DNA of 64,000 nucleotides from Symsagittifera roscoffensis (Eukaryota; Xenacoelomorpha; Acoela; Convolutidae): contig NC_087064.1 in assembly GCF_963678635.1 (NCBI RefSeq), forward strand, positions 23,736,539-23,800,538, written 5' to 3'. The position numbers were made by a program, and so were the translations under genes. Position 1 is the stretch's first letter; each line of letters begins with the position of its first letter. This document shows positions 45,295 through 57,629 of the stretch, in pieces. The notes below the pieces were generated by a model. The model had not been told where the DNA came from, searched no databases, and saw only the letters and a list, made by a program, of their open reading frames with translations.

Positions 45295-45811
45295 CAAGAC
45301 TGCTGATATCAGGGCGGAGCCCTGAAATGTCCGACTGCTTTTTAGGATCTATGAAGCAGTAGTTACATGAAAAAAATCAAATGTAAAAAAGAAGTAAAAT
45401 GATTTTTTAATTCGAGAATTTTTTAAGAAAATCATCCCAACACAATATAAGGTACAGAGTGACAGGTTTTGCTCTTAGTACCAAATCAATTTTTGCAAAA
45501 AAACGTCCTTAACCAATTTGGGACGATTTTTAAGACGACATAAATTGCCACTCACGCTTTAACGGCGCAAAATACATCGCGCGTTAATTGTCACTAATTG
45601 GCCAAAATTTCGATCGTTAAACCCCCATATTTTGAGAAAAATGATCACAGATGAAATATCTATTTAATTTTGAGCTCAAAACAACAAAACTTTTCAAATG
45701 TTATAAATAAAGTTGTCAAAAATTGCTTCTTAAAAAGACGAAAATTGTCTAAAAAAGTAAAAACCACCCGAGAACAAATATTCCATTATTTTCGTTATGA
45801 AAGACGGAACA
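45295..45811 (-). mobile_element. Helentron-like non-autonomous element, copy 8 (tandem)
   Basis: Diverged second member of the pair; begins one base after copy 7. The terminal hairpin reads cagggcggagccctg, still fully paired apart from the loop. Confidence 0.7.
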
Positions 45812-48800
45812 ACAACAATTGTGCACTCGAGATATTCAACAAAGCTGTTTCACCCATTTTGCCCATTTTGTTTTGACGTGCTTTGGAGGAAACAGAAAAA
45901 AAATAACTCAAGAAAAAGCCCTCAATTTTTTTTCAATGAACTGAAACTGTAGAGGAAAAACAAATGGTTTCAAAATTCTTGCGGCTCTTTTCCAGTTCCA
46001 TGTCTTTCTGATTTTTTTTTGAAGTCAATTTTACAGAAGCCTGTTCAAAATGACTTTTGGCGTTCTTAACAGCAAAAAAACGTATCAAATTGAACAAATG
46101 AACAGCGTTATTCAACATTTTTTACATGCAAATTGCTGTATGATCATTTTTTAAGCTATTTCATATTGCATTTTTACGAGGTTTTATATTGTAGTTTTAC
46201 TTATTTATTGATAGAATTCAAAAAATTGTGGTTTTCTTACACACTAATGAAGCTTTTCAATTTTTATTCACTTTAAAAACGCCTTGAAAATTTTCCATTC
46301 TTTTTAAATTATCAAAAAAAATGATGTGTTTTTTCTTTTCTGACGATAATATACTTTGCGGAAATCCAACCTTTAAACTACTCAAAATAATTTGTAGTTT
46401 TTATAGCTGGAATAATTTTTCAAAACTCTCTTTTGAAAGCCGTTTTGCAGTAAACAGACCACCTATACACAAATTTTGAAAACAAATCGATTGAAATGCT
46501 AGCTTAAAAGACTTCACTATTAGTGAATCGACTGATGCAACAAAATTAGGAAAAAATGTTGCTGCATCTTTTGGAAAGCTGTCTTCAAAAAACTTAATTT
46601 TTTGTTACATCAAGATTTTTTTCGTCGCTCGATGAACTTCTTGATACAATTTTTAGCTAAGTGGTTCACTCTATGAAAAGTTCTTGAAAAAATTAATGTT
46701 AAATTAGATTGGACATACTTCTTTAAAAACATCGCATTTTTTGCAAAGTATCCCAAGCTGGCAAATTAACTCTAAATATTTCGAACTTTGCGTGCTGAAT
46801 TTTTAGCTTCACAAAACATTTGACAAAAATTCACAAAACCTTTCAAAAATTGTTTTTATCAAAAAATTGCGAAAACATTTTTTTGCGAAACGTTTTGAAG
46901 TATCAACAAGAAGTTGCTTTGATTTACTGTTAGTTCACTGTGAATTCTCTCTCATTTCACAAGTATTCGGGTTACTGAAGCCATTCTTCTTGGAAAGGGC
47001 AGAAAAAAATTCCCGATTTTTGGTGACACATTTATTTATGTTCGATCGATTTTTGTTTAGGCATCTTTAAGTGATTTGTCGATTTTTCGCTGCATTTTTT
47101 GTTGAACAAGCTTCGTAATGCTGGTTTTAACTAGCGGGATAAATGAGCAAACTTGAATTTTTCATTTTATTTTTCCCACATTCGGTTCTTTTTGGATGAA
47201 ACATGTTTGTTGCTACTTTTCTAAATAGAAAAATTAATAAGAATGATAGAGGTACCAATTACAAAATCTGAGTCAAAATCTACAAAAACTTGTCATTTTT
47301 TAAAAAATGTCAACTTTTTTTGTTTCGAATCACGGTTTTTATGGTCCATCTTAAAGATCCATTTTAAAGAGCTTTTCTAAACTGATGTACGAAAGATGTT
47401 TTTTTATGACATCAAAAAAATCTAAGAGAGAAACAGCAAAAATCTCAACTTTTTAGTGGATTTCGGAAATCTCCATTTTTGGATCCGACAGCACGCACTG
47501 TTGCAACACAATGTTAGAAAATGCGACTCTGAGAAACATTGGCTTGCACTTATGCTTTGCTAGATGTTTTGGTCAGGTGTTTTGAATTGAGTCGAGGGAT
47601 GTTAACTATCGAAACGAAAGTTGTGGTTGTTACTTGAATGACGTTTCAAAAAAGTAATTTTTTGTTGTCTATGTGAGCTGAATTTTTTTTGGTTAGACTC
47701 AGAGCAAATTAAATTTTTAAGTTCAAGTTTTATTTCTGAAGAGTAAAAAGAAATTATAATGATTGTTATATTTGCAATAGTTTTCATACATATTTTTTTT
47801 TGGCTTTGTAATTGCATTTTTTTATTTTCTTTTCAATAGATCTTTTGTTCTAAACCCAAGTATTTTGTTTGTAAAATTTGAAATTGATTTTTTTCTAACA
47901 GTTATTGTCTTTGCTTTTGCACGGTAGTCTTTTTTGAAAGATAGAAAAAAAATCAAAGAGTAACTTCTAATAAATAATATATTGCTAAAAAAAGGAGTTA
48001 AGAAATAAACTTTTAATGAAATTAATAAGTTATACGTCAAATGTCAAGTGTTTTTTGGCCTAATTAAATTTTTTTGTTTGCTGTGAAGAGTGAAGATTGT
48101 TATGGTGTTGAAGCTGCCCGATAAATTGCTCGAAATTGAAGATGAACATTTTTCAGTTCAAGGATCATTGGTCGTCTACATAATTAAGGAGAGCTTTGTA
48201 GCCGCTCAATAATTGCACTTAATTTTTTGAATGCTAGTGGTTTTTCTCAAAAAAACTTTCTAAACAGTTTTTTTTTGATATGGCAGCTTCTGTCTCGCTT
48301 TCTTTTATCTAGCTTGGATTGCTCCGATTGGGTTGTACCGCAAGTAGTACGAAGCTGAACTCTTCTTCTGTGTTTAATGCGTATCAAAAAATAAATTGGA
48401 ACTTTATGTTTTTTCAATATATTTTGAAACATCCTTTTTAATTTATGAACTTTATTAGAGATGTAAATAAAAATAAAGATTAAAGATATTCCGAAAAAGC
48501 TCCAAGTTCTCTTTTATTATTTAAATATTTCTTGCGCAATTAATTGTTTAACGTAGGTCGCCATCAGATTGGAACATTTCGAGGGATGTTTATAAAGAGT
48601 AATTGAATCTTTTTTCAAAATGTTTCAATTAAACGCCCTAAACTAATTAGAAATTGAAAATCAACAGAAAACTTTTCAAGAAACTTGATTGATCAACGGT
48701 TCGATCTTTTCTTTTAACTTGCTTCGAAACTAAAAACTTCATAAACTTTAAAAAAAATTTTGAACAAAAATTAATTTTTTAGCAAGGTATTTTATTTATC

Positions 48801-50039
48801 TGATGATCGAAAATATTTTAGCTTTAATTAATTTGTTAAAGCTCAGATTCTTTTGCCTTAGTTTGCTTTAAAACTAAAAGTATTTGTTAAATTTTGAAAA
48901 TTTTCTTGCGTGACACAAATTGAGATGAATGTTTTAATTTTTTTTCAAAAAAAAGTTTTCAAACTTGTTGATAACTATTTTTTTAAAGGTTTTTTGGGCA
49001 ATTATTCTTTCAACGCAGGAGGCTGATAAAATGTATTTGAAAAAATTGAAGCTATTTTTTTTGCAAAAACTACTATGTAGTAATAATTTCAATTGTTTTT
49101 TGTTCGAAATGTCTTTAGGATCTGTCGATTGGTTAATATCCAAATAAATTGCGTTGAATTGCTTTGGAACTAAAATTTTTCAGAAATTTTTGAAAACCTC
49201 GTAGCTAAACTTGAAACAAGTGCTGATGATTTTTAGTTATGTTATGTTCACGATGCTTCATTTCCATGCTCTGGTTTTTGGTTTTACTTGATGCGTTAAT
49301 GCTTGAACTTATTGCTTTAAGTTGCATTGGAACTAAAAATCTGTTTACATTTTTGAAATGTTTTTTTTTTTAGCAAAAACTGAATTTTGTGCCAAAAGGT
49401 TTCAGTTCAATCATAGTCGCATTGCCTCCTTCTACTTTTTCTTTAATTTTTTTGTCAAGAAACTTGACACGAACTTGATAATAATTCAAAGATTTCGCTT
49501 CAAGAATTATCAAAGATCATTCAACAAGTGACAAAGATTTCACAAATGGCTGGGCCTGGGTTGGTACTCTTTTACACTACAAGTGTATGCACCCTAAAAC
49601 TTTTACGAAAACTAAATGATAATTCTAAGAAAACTCTTAGGTTAAATACTGGTTTTGAGGGAGTGGGGGCCGAAAAAAAACGCGTTTTCTACAATGTTCG
49701 GCTGAAAAAAAAAAACGCTGTTTAGCACCACAAACAGTGTGTTTGTATTGTTATTATAAAGCTGAGAAAATTAATTCAACCGACCTATAAAAAGCTTGAC
49801 AAAGATATATAAAATCTGTACAAAATAAAATTTTAAATATAAGCCTGCTTTCAGAGTTACCCAGGGAGTTGCTCACTCCAAGTTGCTCATTTTACGAGTT
49901 GCGCAATTCGCGGGTTGCCCAATTTGCGAACTGCCCAACTCGAATACACTTAAACAATCTAATCTTACAAGATAAATAACTGCGTTGATGTAATGATTTC
50001 GCTAGTCTAGTTGCCATTCCCTCATTTTGTTCTTTTTCC
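45812..50039. other. Long AT-rich interval without supported genes
   Basis: Only chance-length frames. Between 48700 and 49400 a loose motif (ttgctttggaactaaaaa-like, near 48717, 48858, 49150 and 49315) recurs at 140-290 base spacing, suggesting an old decayed tandem repeat. Confidence 0.35.
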
Positions 50040-50640
50040 CGCTCCAGTTTTCATTTTCTGCCTTTATTGTTTACTTTGAGTGCTTTGCAATTTTTGGCGA
50101 GATTTGATGTAAGTTTTTTTTTACACTCAGCCGAAACTCTAGTTCAGCGTATCCTATTAAACTCTCATCACGTTTTCTATGAATATATTAACATGGTCAA
50201 AACATGGAGAATACGGCCACAATGAAAGTTGTACAAAAATATTCAACCACGCGGTTATCTTTGCCAAAATAGCCAAAAAGATTTTAAATAATTTTCTTCA
50301 ATTTCATGTTCCTTTTCTATGGAATGTACGTCACACCTGAACAATCTTTTCTCTGTAAACAATCGTACGGTATTAAACCTTATTGCCCCATTGACCAACA
50401 AATAATGCTTTTTTCATCACACGGTTTTTATTTTGTTGAATGATCCGAAATTTGACGTAATCCCTTCTGAGGGACACCAAATCTTGTAAAGATATTCACC
50501 TTACGTTACAGTTTTTTTCTCATTTTAAGTTTTATTTCGAAAAAAATGATTATCAATGTGAATCGCTCTAGAAATTGAAATGGATTTCAAAACAATGACT
50601 TTGGAATTTTTAAAGAAAAGTTTAAAACAGTTCAATTCAT
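50040..50640. repeat. Old dispersed repeat, member 1
   Basis: Shares ordered phrases with 53930-54480 (gattgctttgcaa-like start, gaatatattaaca, gttgtacaaaaat, attgccccat) and, inverted, with 55500-55650 (aaatttgacgtaatc). Strongly diverged; no coding content. Confidence 0.5.
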
Positions 50641-50749
50641 TTGAATTCCATTATGAAAGATTATACAAAAATTTACTATTTTTGCTCTGGTTTCTCACTT
50701 TGGTTTTTCACTTTCACAGTAATGGCAAAAATTGATGCAACAATTTTTC

Positions 50750-51570
50750 TACAACCCCGTGTAGACGTCCATACAAGACAAAAGGCTATCATACAATTTT
50801 TTTATAAAGAGACAATCGATTTTTTTCTGAAAGGTGTATTAAATTGGCGTAAGACTCAAACAAAACAAATTGGTGGCAGTTTGGTTACATGAGATTAACT
50901 TAGGCAACACAATTTCTTGAACAATAAATGCTTATCATACAATTTCATATATGAAAAATGCATGAAACAATGAACAGTGTATGACATGCATTTTTCCATT
51001 GAAAAAATACAAATAAGAAGATATTTTTTTGTTTGTAAACACAATTTTTGTTAATTTTTTTTTCATATGCTACAAAATTTTCTAAAAAGCCACCAAAAAC
51101 TTTAAAGTAAAATGTTTCTAGCCATACACAATAATTTGGGGTTTTGGTTTTATAATTCTTTGTAAAAGTTATAGCATTAACTTCAATTGCTAATATCACC
51201 AAGTTCAGTTTATCTGCTTGCTAGCTGCCAGTCGCATTTCAGGTTGTCTGATTTGAAAACTTGGGCTAGGATGTTTCGGATGAAAAATTTTTTGTATTTT
51301 TTTTGAAAAAGTGCTTATCCTACAATTTTATAATACACAAAGTTGCTTTTGCTTTTTCCATAAAATCTTTGTTATAAAAATAATAGCAGAAAGCTTTTTA
51401 TTTAAATCTAAAGTGGCTAAACAAATCGCTTTTTTTCAGTTTCGTGGTCTGGAAAAAATTCTTATCATCTCTTTTCATACTATGTTTATTGGGTCTATGA
51501 AATAGTATGAAATATTATGATAAGTATTTTCCTAGAGTTTGAAATCGTATATGCATTTTGATTGCATCCC
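50750..51570 (+). repeat. Palindrome-rich foldback-like repeat, diverged copy
   Basis: Contains atgcttatcatacaatttca followed by tatatgaaaaatgcatg and other pieces of the same motif set, without clear ends. Confidence 0.45.
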
Positions 51571-51929
51571 GTTTTTGAAGGTCATCTCTTGTGAAAACTC
51601 TTTTTTTGTTTCTGGTATAAAGATTTTTGGAAAAAAAATTGATATTTCAATGCAAATTAGGTACATTATTTGTGAATAAAATAACCATTTCAGAAACTGA
51701 AAAGTTTTCAAAACCCAACTAATGGATTTTTCTAATTAAAATTTTGAATCAGTTATTCTTCAAATGCTCCACATTTTCTAGAAAAATTTGCCCTAATCTC
51801 TGAATCACTCTCAGTCCGTCTCAATTTTAACACTCTAAAATTTTGTTCTCAGAGTTTTTTGATTGAAATTTGTCGAACATTTACAATAAATCTTAGGAAC
51901 CCGAGAGCTACCTGCGTTATGTTTAGACT

Positions 51930-52540
51930 ATAATTCAATATGATTGGTTGTCATGAATTAAATTAGTACAAAATATGTATTAGAAAAATCGTGGAAAGAT
52001 CAAATTTTTTGACAACAATATGATCATAAACGATTCCTTTACACTTTAATTCTGTATTATGATTTCATCCAGTCCTTTTTTTTCAACAAGAAAGAAAAAA
52101 CAATATATTTATTTTTAAGGAAATTTACTTTTCAGATTTAATTAAAAACTGGGTTGCACTTGTTTTTTCATTGAATTTTCCGGGAAAAAAAAATTGAGTC
52201 ACACGGTTTGAACTAAATTGAAATCATGTTTTTAATGAATTTTCAAGGATTTTTAGAGAGACCAACTAGATTCTATCACGATAATATGGCAAAAAAACTT
52301 GGTGATTATTTGGAGATGTGGAGATGTGAACAAATTCTAGTGAAATCATAGGGCAAAATAAAAGTTTTGAAATTGATTTTTTTTTCTCGCTATTTTATAT
52401 GAAATTATTTAAGCATTACCAATTGTAATGGTGCATTTTAATCATATACCCGCCGTTTTTGTACACAAACTCCCAAAATTTTGTCAAAATTTGCATGAAA
52501 AAGCTTTGGAAGATCTTGAGTGAAAATTTTTGAAAACTTG
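51930..52540. repeat. Old repeat, shared with 56180-56700
   Basis: Phrases in order: gattggttgtcatgaatt, tggaaagatcaa, gattcctttacactttaatt, ttcagatttaattaaaaact. Matches 56180-56700 at low identity. Confidence 0.45.
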
Positions 52541-52808
52541 ACATTTGAAAATCTGGAGGTTATAAGCGATTAAGGTTTGATGAATCAAAATCTATGGTAA
52601 AAAGAAAAGCATTGCGACCATGAATTTACTGAGTTTTGTCATTATACATTTATTTTACCACCCCCACGTTTACCATCATCACTTTTACTATGATGAGTTG
52701 TAAGCACGAGGGTGTCGAATAAGTTTCTAGCAACAATTTTTTGCAGTGCTTTTTTTATTGCTTCTACAGTTTGATTCAAAAAATCTTTTTTAAGCTTCAG
52801 AATTTCAA

Positions 52809-52811
<3 letters not shown>

Positions 52812-52859
<48 letters not shown>
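52812..52859. repeat. (AT)24 microsatellite
   Basis: Uninterrupted alternating AT run of 48 bases. Confidence 0.95.
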
Positions 52860-52861
<2 letters not shown>

Positions 52862-53929
52862 GACAAGGTTTCAAAGCATTTCCTTCAAAATTTTTTGAAT
52901 AGGATTTTGAAAAAACCTTGGATTTGAAAAAAAAAATGTTAAAAGTTGCTGTGCCTGGATATATATTTTTTTAATGTTAAACAACCATGCTTCCAGTAAA
53001 TCATCCTATTGGAAGAATTTTCTGTGGAACGTATGGAAATTTGTTTCTATGGCGATTTTTTGTTCATTTTATTGGGCGAAAAAAAGCTTGCTCGAGATTA
53101 AATGGGAATACGTTTTTTTAATGAAAATATAACATTTTTTAATTGAAAACGATCTATTTTCTAAATCAAGATTTGTTTCAGTTACAATTTGCTTAAAACT
53201 CATTTTAATGGATGATAATGATTTTTTCAATTTTTGCTGCGACTATTATTTTTGATTGCTTTCCAAGTTTTGGCAAGATATGACGTCGCTTTTTTGTCGC
53301 ACACCCAGCAGAAATTTTTCTTATTAAATGAAAAAACTAAAATTGATAAATATCAAATAGAAATAGAAAAATATGCCTCATTTGGTGCCTCAATATAATG
53401 CAAAATTTTTGTCAAGGTCTTCTCAAAAAAGACTCTTCATTTGACCCGAAAAACATCAATATAGGAGAGCAATTGGCAATTCAATGATTAGATGCAAGGC
53501 TGAAAATCGGACTGATTTTATTTTTTGACCGCACGCTGATTTCCAAGGTTTAAACAAACTCTTAGATTAAAAAACCATTCAATAATTTTCTTAAACTATT
53601 CTCGGAAAGAACCAAAGAATTATGTAGCACTTGAGCTAACTTGGAGAAAATGCTTTATTCAAACTTGCCGTAGGAAAAACAATTTGGTCAAACCAATTTT
53701 CATCAATGATTAAGCTAGTAGCCTGAAAACTACCGTATTTAACAAAATTTTTAATTAGAATTTAAAATAATTGTTTAGAATGGATTATATATATATATAT
53801 TTTTTAGAAATATGCTGATGATAGTGTAATGTGAAAACACTTTTAGTATTTCAGATGGAATTTGCAACTTCCTTAATGGGTTTTTGTGTTAAAATTTATT
53901 TCAGTAACAATTTATTTAAAGTTCATAAC

Positions 53930-54480
53930 TTTGAACTGTTAAATTTTTGCTTTGGTTGGTAATTTTGATTGCTTTCCAAGTTTTGTCATGGTTTGATGTC
54001 ACAATTTTTTCACACCCATCAGAGACTTTTTCTGTGAACATGTTAACATAATTAAAATAAATATAATTAATGAAAAGCAGTCGATGATAAAAGTTGTACA
54101 GAATTACTCACCATGGTTATCCGGAATGCATGCAATTTTAATTTTCGAAAAAGAACGAATTGCTTACAGTATTGCCCCATGAGCAGAAAAACAATGTTTA
54201 TTTTTCAATTAAAAACTACTTTTTAAAGATCCAAGTCTCGACCTAATCCGTTTAAAATTGAAATTCGAAATTCACCTTACACTATCGTGTAAATTTTTTT
54301 TAAAAATTGTTTTTTTTTCAAAATTATGTGCAAAACATTCAGATATAAAAACACATTGAAATATTTTACTCCAATAGCAACCATCATAAAAAACTTGAAA
54401 CTCATTAGAAACAAAAAAATTCAAAAAAAACTTTTAAAATAGTTACAAAACCCATTTCAAGTTCTTCATGATGATTGATA
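53930..54480. repeat. Old dispersed repeat, member 2
   Basis: Counterpart of 50040-50640; a shorter relative is at 53210-53320 and another near 58430-58500. The spacing to member 1 is close to that between 51930 and 56180, so a single old duplication of about 4 kb may explain both. Confidence 0.5.
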
Positions 54481-54591
54481 ATGGATTATAATCGTTTAGT
54501 TGTTTCGAAATATTGTCTGAATTCGCCCCCGCATCAAGCTAACCAATGCATTATTTACAATCAGGAGGAGCAGTTGGGTTGAATGTGAGTC

Positions 54592-54599
54592 AGTGGGGC
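54592..54599. repeat. Target-site duplication, left (agtggggc)
   Basis: Identical 8-mer at 55268-55275 on the other side of the hAT element. Confidence 0.9.
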
Positions 54600-55267
54600 C
54601 AGGGTTGTAAAGCAATAATTGTACATGGCAATAAAGGCCATACCATACCCTAACAATTATGGAAGGAGCCTTGAAAAACTATGGCCATTATGTATGGCCG
54701 ATGGTTCCATATTGTTCCATAATTGTGCCATTATGGAAATATTATTGAACCAAAAACTTGACAATTTTCTCAGAAATGGACTCTTCTAACGTTCCAGAGC
54801 TGATTGAAAATGATAATTTATCTTTCACGGAGAGAGAATTACAAAAAAAGAAGAGAAAAACTGACCATAGTTCAGCTGATTACATTGGGTGCCATACACC
54901 AGCAACATAGTTGAGCGGTTATTCAGTGTCGTGCGGGGTATATTCACTGACTATCGGAAAAAATTGAATCCAATGAATTTGAAAGCCCAGATATTTCTGC
55001 ATGTCACCTTGTTTATTGGAATGTCAATACCATTTCATGCATACTAGCAAGATCCGATTGAACAACTTGTTAAAAAACCGCTGATTTTTTTTGTTTTTGA
55101 GTATTTAGTGTGTCTGTTCTTATTATGGCTTTTAGTAATTTACCATATTTAACCATAGTTTTTCATAATTGCCATTACTGCAATATTGTATTGTGAGCGA
55201 GAGGCCCATAACCATAATGTAATTTTACACCACCATAGTATGGCCATTTCCATATTTTACAGCCCTG
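54600..55267 (+). mobile_element. Internally deleted hAT transposon (668 bp)
   Basis: Ends CAGGGTTGTAAA and, inverted, CAGGGCTGTAAA; perfect 8-bp target duplication agtggggc on both sides. Many internal cattatgg and ccataatg repeats near each end. It holds two remnants of transposase: a 44-codon start (54776-54910) and part of the C-terminal dimerisation region (54907-55047). The middle of the transposase gene is missing, so the element cannot mobilise itself. Confidence 0.93.
54776..55047 (+). pseudogene. hAT transposase remnant (N-terminus joined to dimerisation region)
   Basis: An ATG at 54776 opens 44 codons (MDSSNVPELIEND, then a basic QKKKRK), ending TAG at 54908-54910. In the -1 frame, 54907-55047 reads IVERLFSVVRGIFTDYRKKL and continues NPMNLKAQIFLH, the hallmark of the hAT C-terminal dimerisation region (xERxFS...R..L.p.n....ifL). 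The catalytic DDE core is deleted. Whether the deletion junction caused the frame change cannot be told. Confidence 0.88.
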
Positions 55268-55275
55268 AGTGGGGC

Positions 55276-57089
55276 TGAGCGTTGATGGGTTAAGTTTATG
55301 AGTCGAAAGTTAATTTTTTGGGGTATGCTTGATGCGGTGGTAATTTAAGACAATTTTTCTGAAACAATGAAAGGCATTATTTTTCATTATCATCTTACCT
55401 CTGGGAAAAAAGTTAAATAAAACTGAAAAATTTTTCAAAAACTATGTTTTAGCAGTTTCAAAATCCATTTCATGTTCTTAAATTGTTTTCATGTTCAACA
55501 TAATGTACGTAGTTTTGAAGTAAATAATCAACTTTGTTCTCAATATATTTCAGATCGGGAGCACACGGTAGCGTAAGGTTAGTTTTTCGGTGTCTAAGTT
55601 ACAGAGATTACGTCAAATTTCTGATCATTAAAAAAACTTAGGTTGAAAAGTGCCTTGGTTTGTTTGCCCTCGAAGAAATATTATATACAATACAATTTTT
55701 ACAGAAGTAAAAGTAATTTCAACTAAGACGTTAACTATTCCTTATAAAATGAACATGAAAAAAGCATTAACTTTTAATTTTTTTTTTCACTCATAACCGG
55801 GGTGAAGATTTCTGTACAAGTTTCATCGTAGTTGTCTTCTTTGTATGTTTTAATTTTGTTTGTCTATCATCGAAAAAAATATATTTTAAAATTGTTTAGG
55901 CACTATAATTTATTGTTTATTGCTTCACATGTTCAATCATGATTAATAGCGCATTGTTTTTGCACACGAATGTTTGTTCACATGTGACATGCCCTTTATT
56001 CCGAGGTTTTAACTACATGCTCCGTAACAAGTGAATTTACGGAAGGACTTTCGTACTTTTGCTTGTTTAAACGGATATTCCTCGCAGAATATACTATCGG
56101 ATTTTTGATATTTTCAAACAAAAGAACAGTTGCTTTCAGCATGAAAAATCAGCATAAACATGTGCTTAACCTTAAGACTTTAATCTATTATGATTGAATG
56201 TTATAGGTCAAAAGTGTACTACGAAGAAAAATTGTAGAAAGATCAAGCTGCTTGACTGACGATCGGAACATAAATTTTTCCATCAGATCTCATTTTTGTA
56301 TAATGATTACTTTCACCTTTAATTTTATTTTCAGAATAGAAAAAATATTTACAGATTTGTTTTTGAGGAAACATTTTTTTCAGGTTCAGATAAAAACTAG
56401 GTATAGAATAATTTTCTGCTTAATCATTCTTGAAAGTAAAGTTGAAACGGACTATTGAGTTTATATTTTTAATGTATGGCAATAAAAACTCCATGGAAGT
56501 AATTGCAGTTAAAATTATTTTCGGTGGAATTTTTTTGCAAAATAAACGTTGAGAAAATAATTCAGTTTCTCGCTTTTTTATGAAAAATGTTGCATAAATA
56601 AATTTTCCAAACATAATCAGTTGTAAATGCAGAAAAAAACGATCAATATGTTCTATATTTGTGTGGAAAGTTTTAGTGCAGAAAACAAAAATCCCTATAG
56701 ATACAAAGTTCTAACGCGGAAAGATATTTTACTGCCCGTTTACCGCCCGAGTGACTTTTCTAAGTTTTAAATAATTTTTCAGGTTAGAGTAGGTTTTTAT
56801 AGCTACTCTTGGAAAAAATCAGCGAGGATTTAATTTTCAAGCTATTTTGGAGAAACAATTGTTTTGAGGTGACCTAAAAACATGGCTTTTTGTTGGCTGC
56901 TGAGGTCTCGAAAATCTGCAAACGGTCAATTTAGCCTGTTTTCTCAACCAAACATTTTAAAATTTTTTATCTAATTTCAGGCAGTTCTAGATTAGCAGCG
57001 TAACCAGAAACGACTGTATTGAATTTTATTCGCTCTTTTCAGAATTGAATATTAATTCCTGAATAACCTGAATAAAAATGAATGATAAT
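55276..57089. other. AT-rich interval with old repeat remnants
   Basis: Includes the inverted piece at 55500-55650 and the repeat at 56180-56700. No supported gene. Confidence 0.35.
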
Positions 57090-57629
57090 TGTTCCGACTT
57101 TCGATACGAAAGTAACTGAATATTTGTGCTCGGGGTGAGTTTTTTTCTTCAGACAAATTTCGACTTTTTAACTAGCCATTTTTGACAAATTTTTTTTTTA
57201 TCATTCGAAAGCTTTTGTTGTCCTGAGCTTAAAATTGAAAAGATATTTCACCTGTGATCATTTTTCGTAAAGTTATCAGGGTTTAAAGGCTGCAATTTTG
57301 GCCATTTTGACCAACTTAGGACAATTAACGCGCGATATAATTCGCGCTATTAACGCGTAAGCGGAGATTTAATCCGTCCTAGAAATCGTTCCAAATTGGT
57401 TGAAAGAAGCTAATTGATTTGTTACAAGGAGCAAAATCTATTGTTTTGTACTTTATATGGCGTATGGGGGATGATTTTCACAGAAAATTTTTCAAATTTT
57501 AGAAAAAGAAGTGTTTCATTTTATTTTTTTTTCATTTAATTTTTTTATGTTTTTTATGTTATTACTGCTCTATAAACGTTAAAAGGCAGTCAGAACTTTC
57601 AGGGCTTCGCCCTGATACGAGCAGTCTTG
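57090..57629 (+). mobile_element. Helentron-like non-autonomous element, copy 9
   Basis: Well-preserved isolated copy: starts TGTTCCGACTTTCG, ends with the perfect hairpin cagggcttcgccctg and CAGTCTTG, flanked by T on both sides, with unrelated DNA outside. A good copy for defining the exact ends. Confidence 0.8.

Noticed and set aside
52642-52866. 74-codon minus frame beginning with Ile-Tyr repeats
   Set aside because: The N-terminus is the translated AT microsatellite; the remainder has no support.
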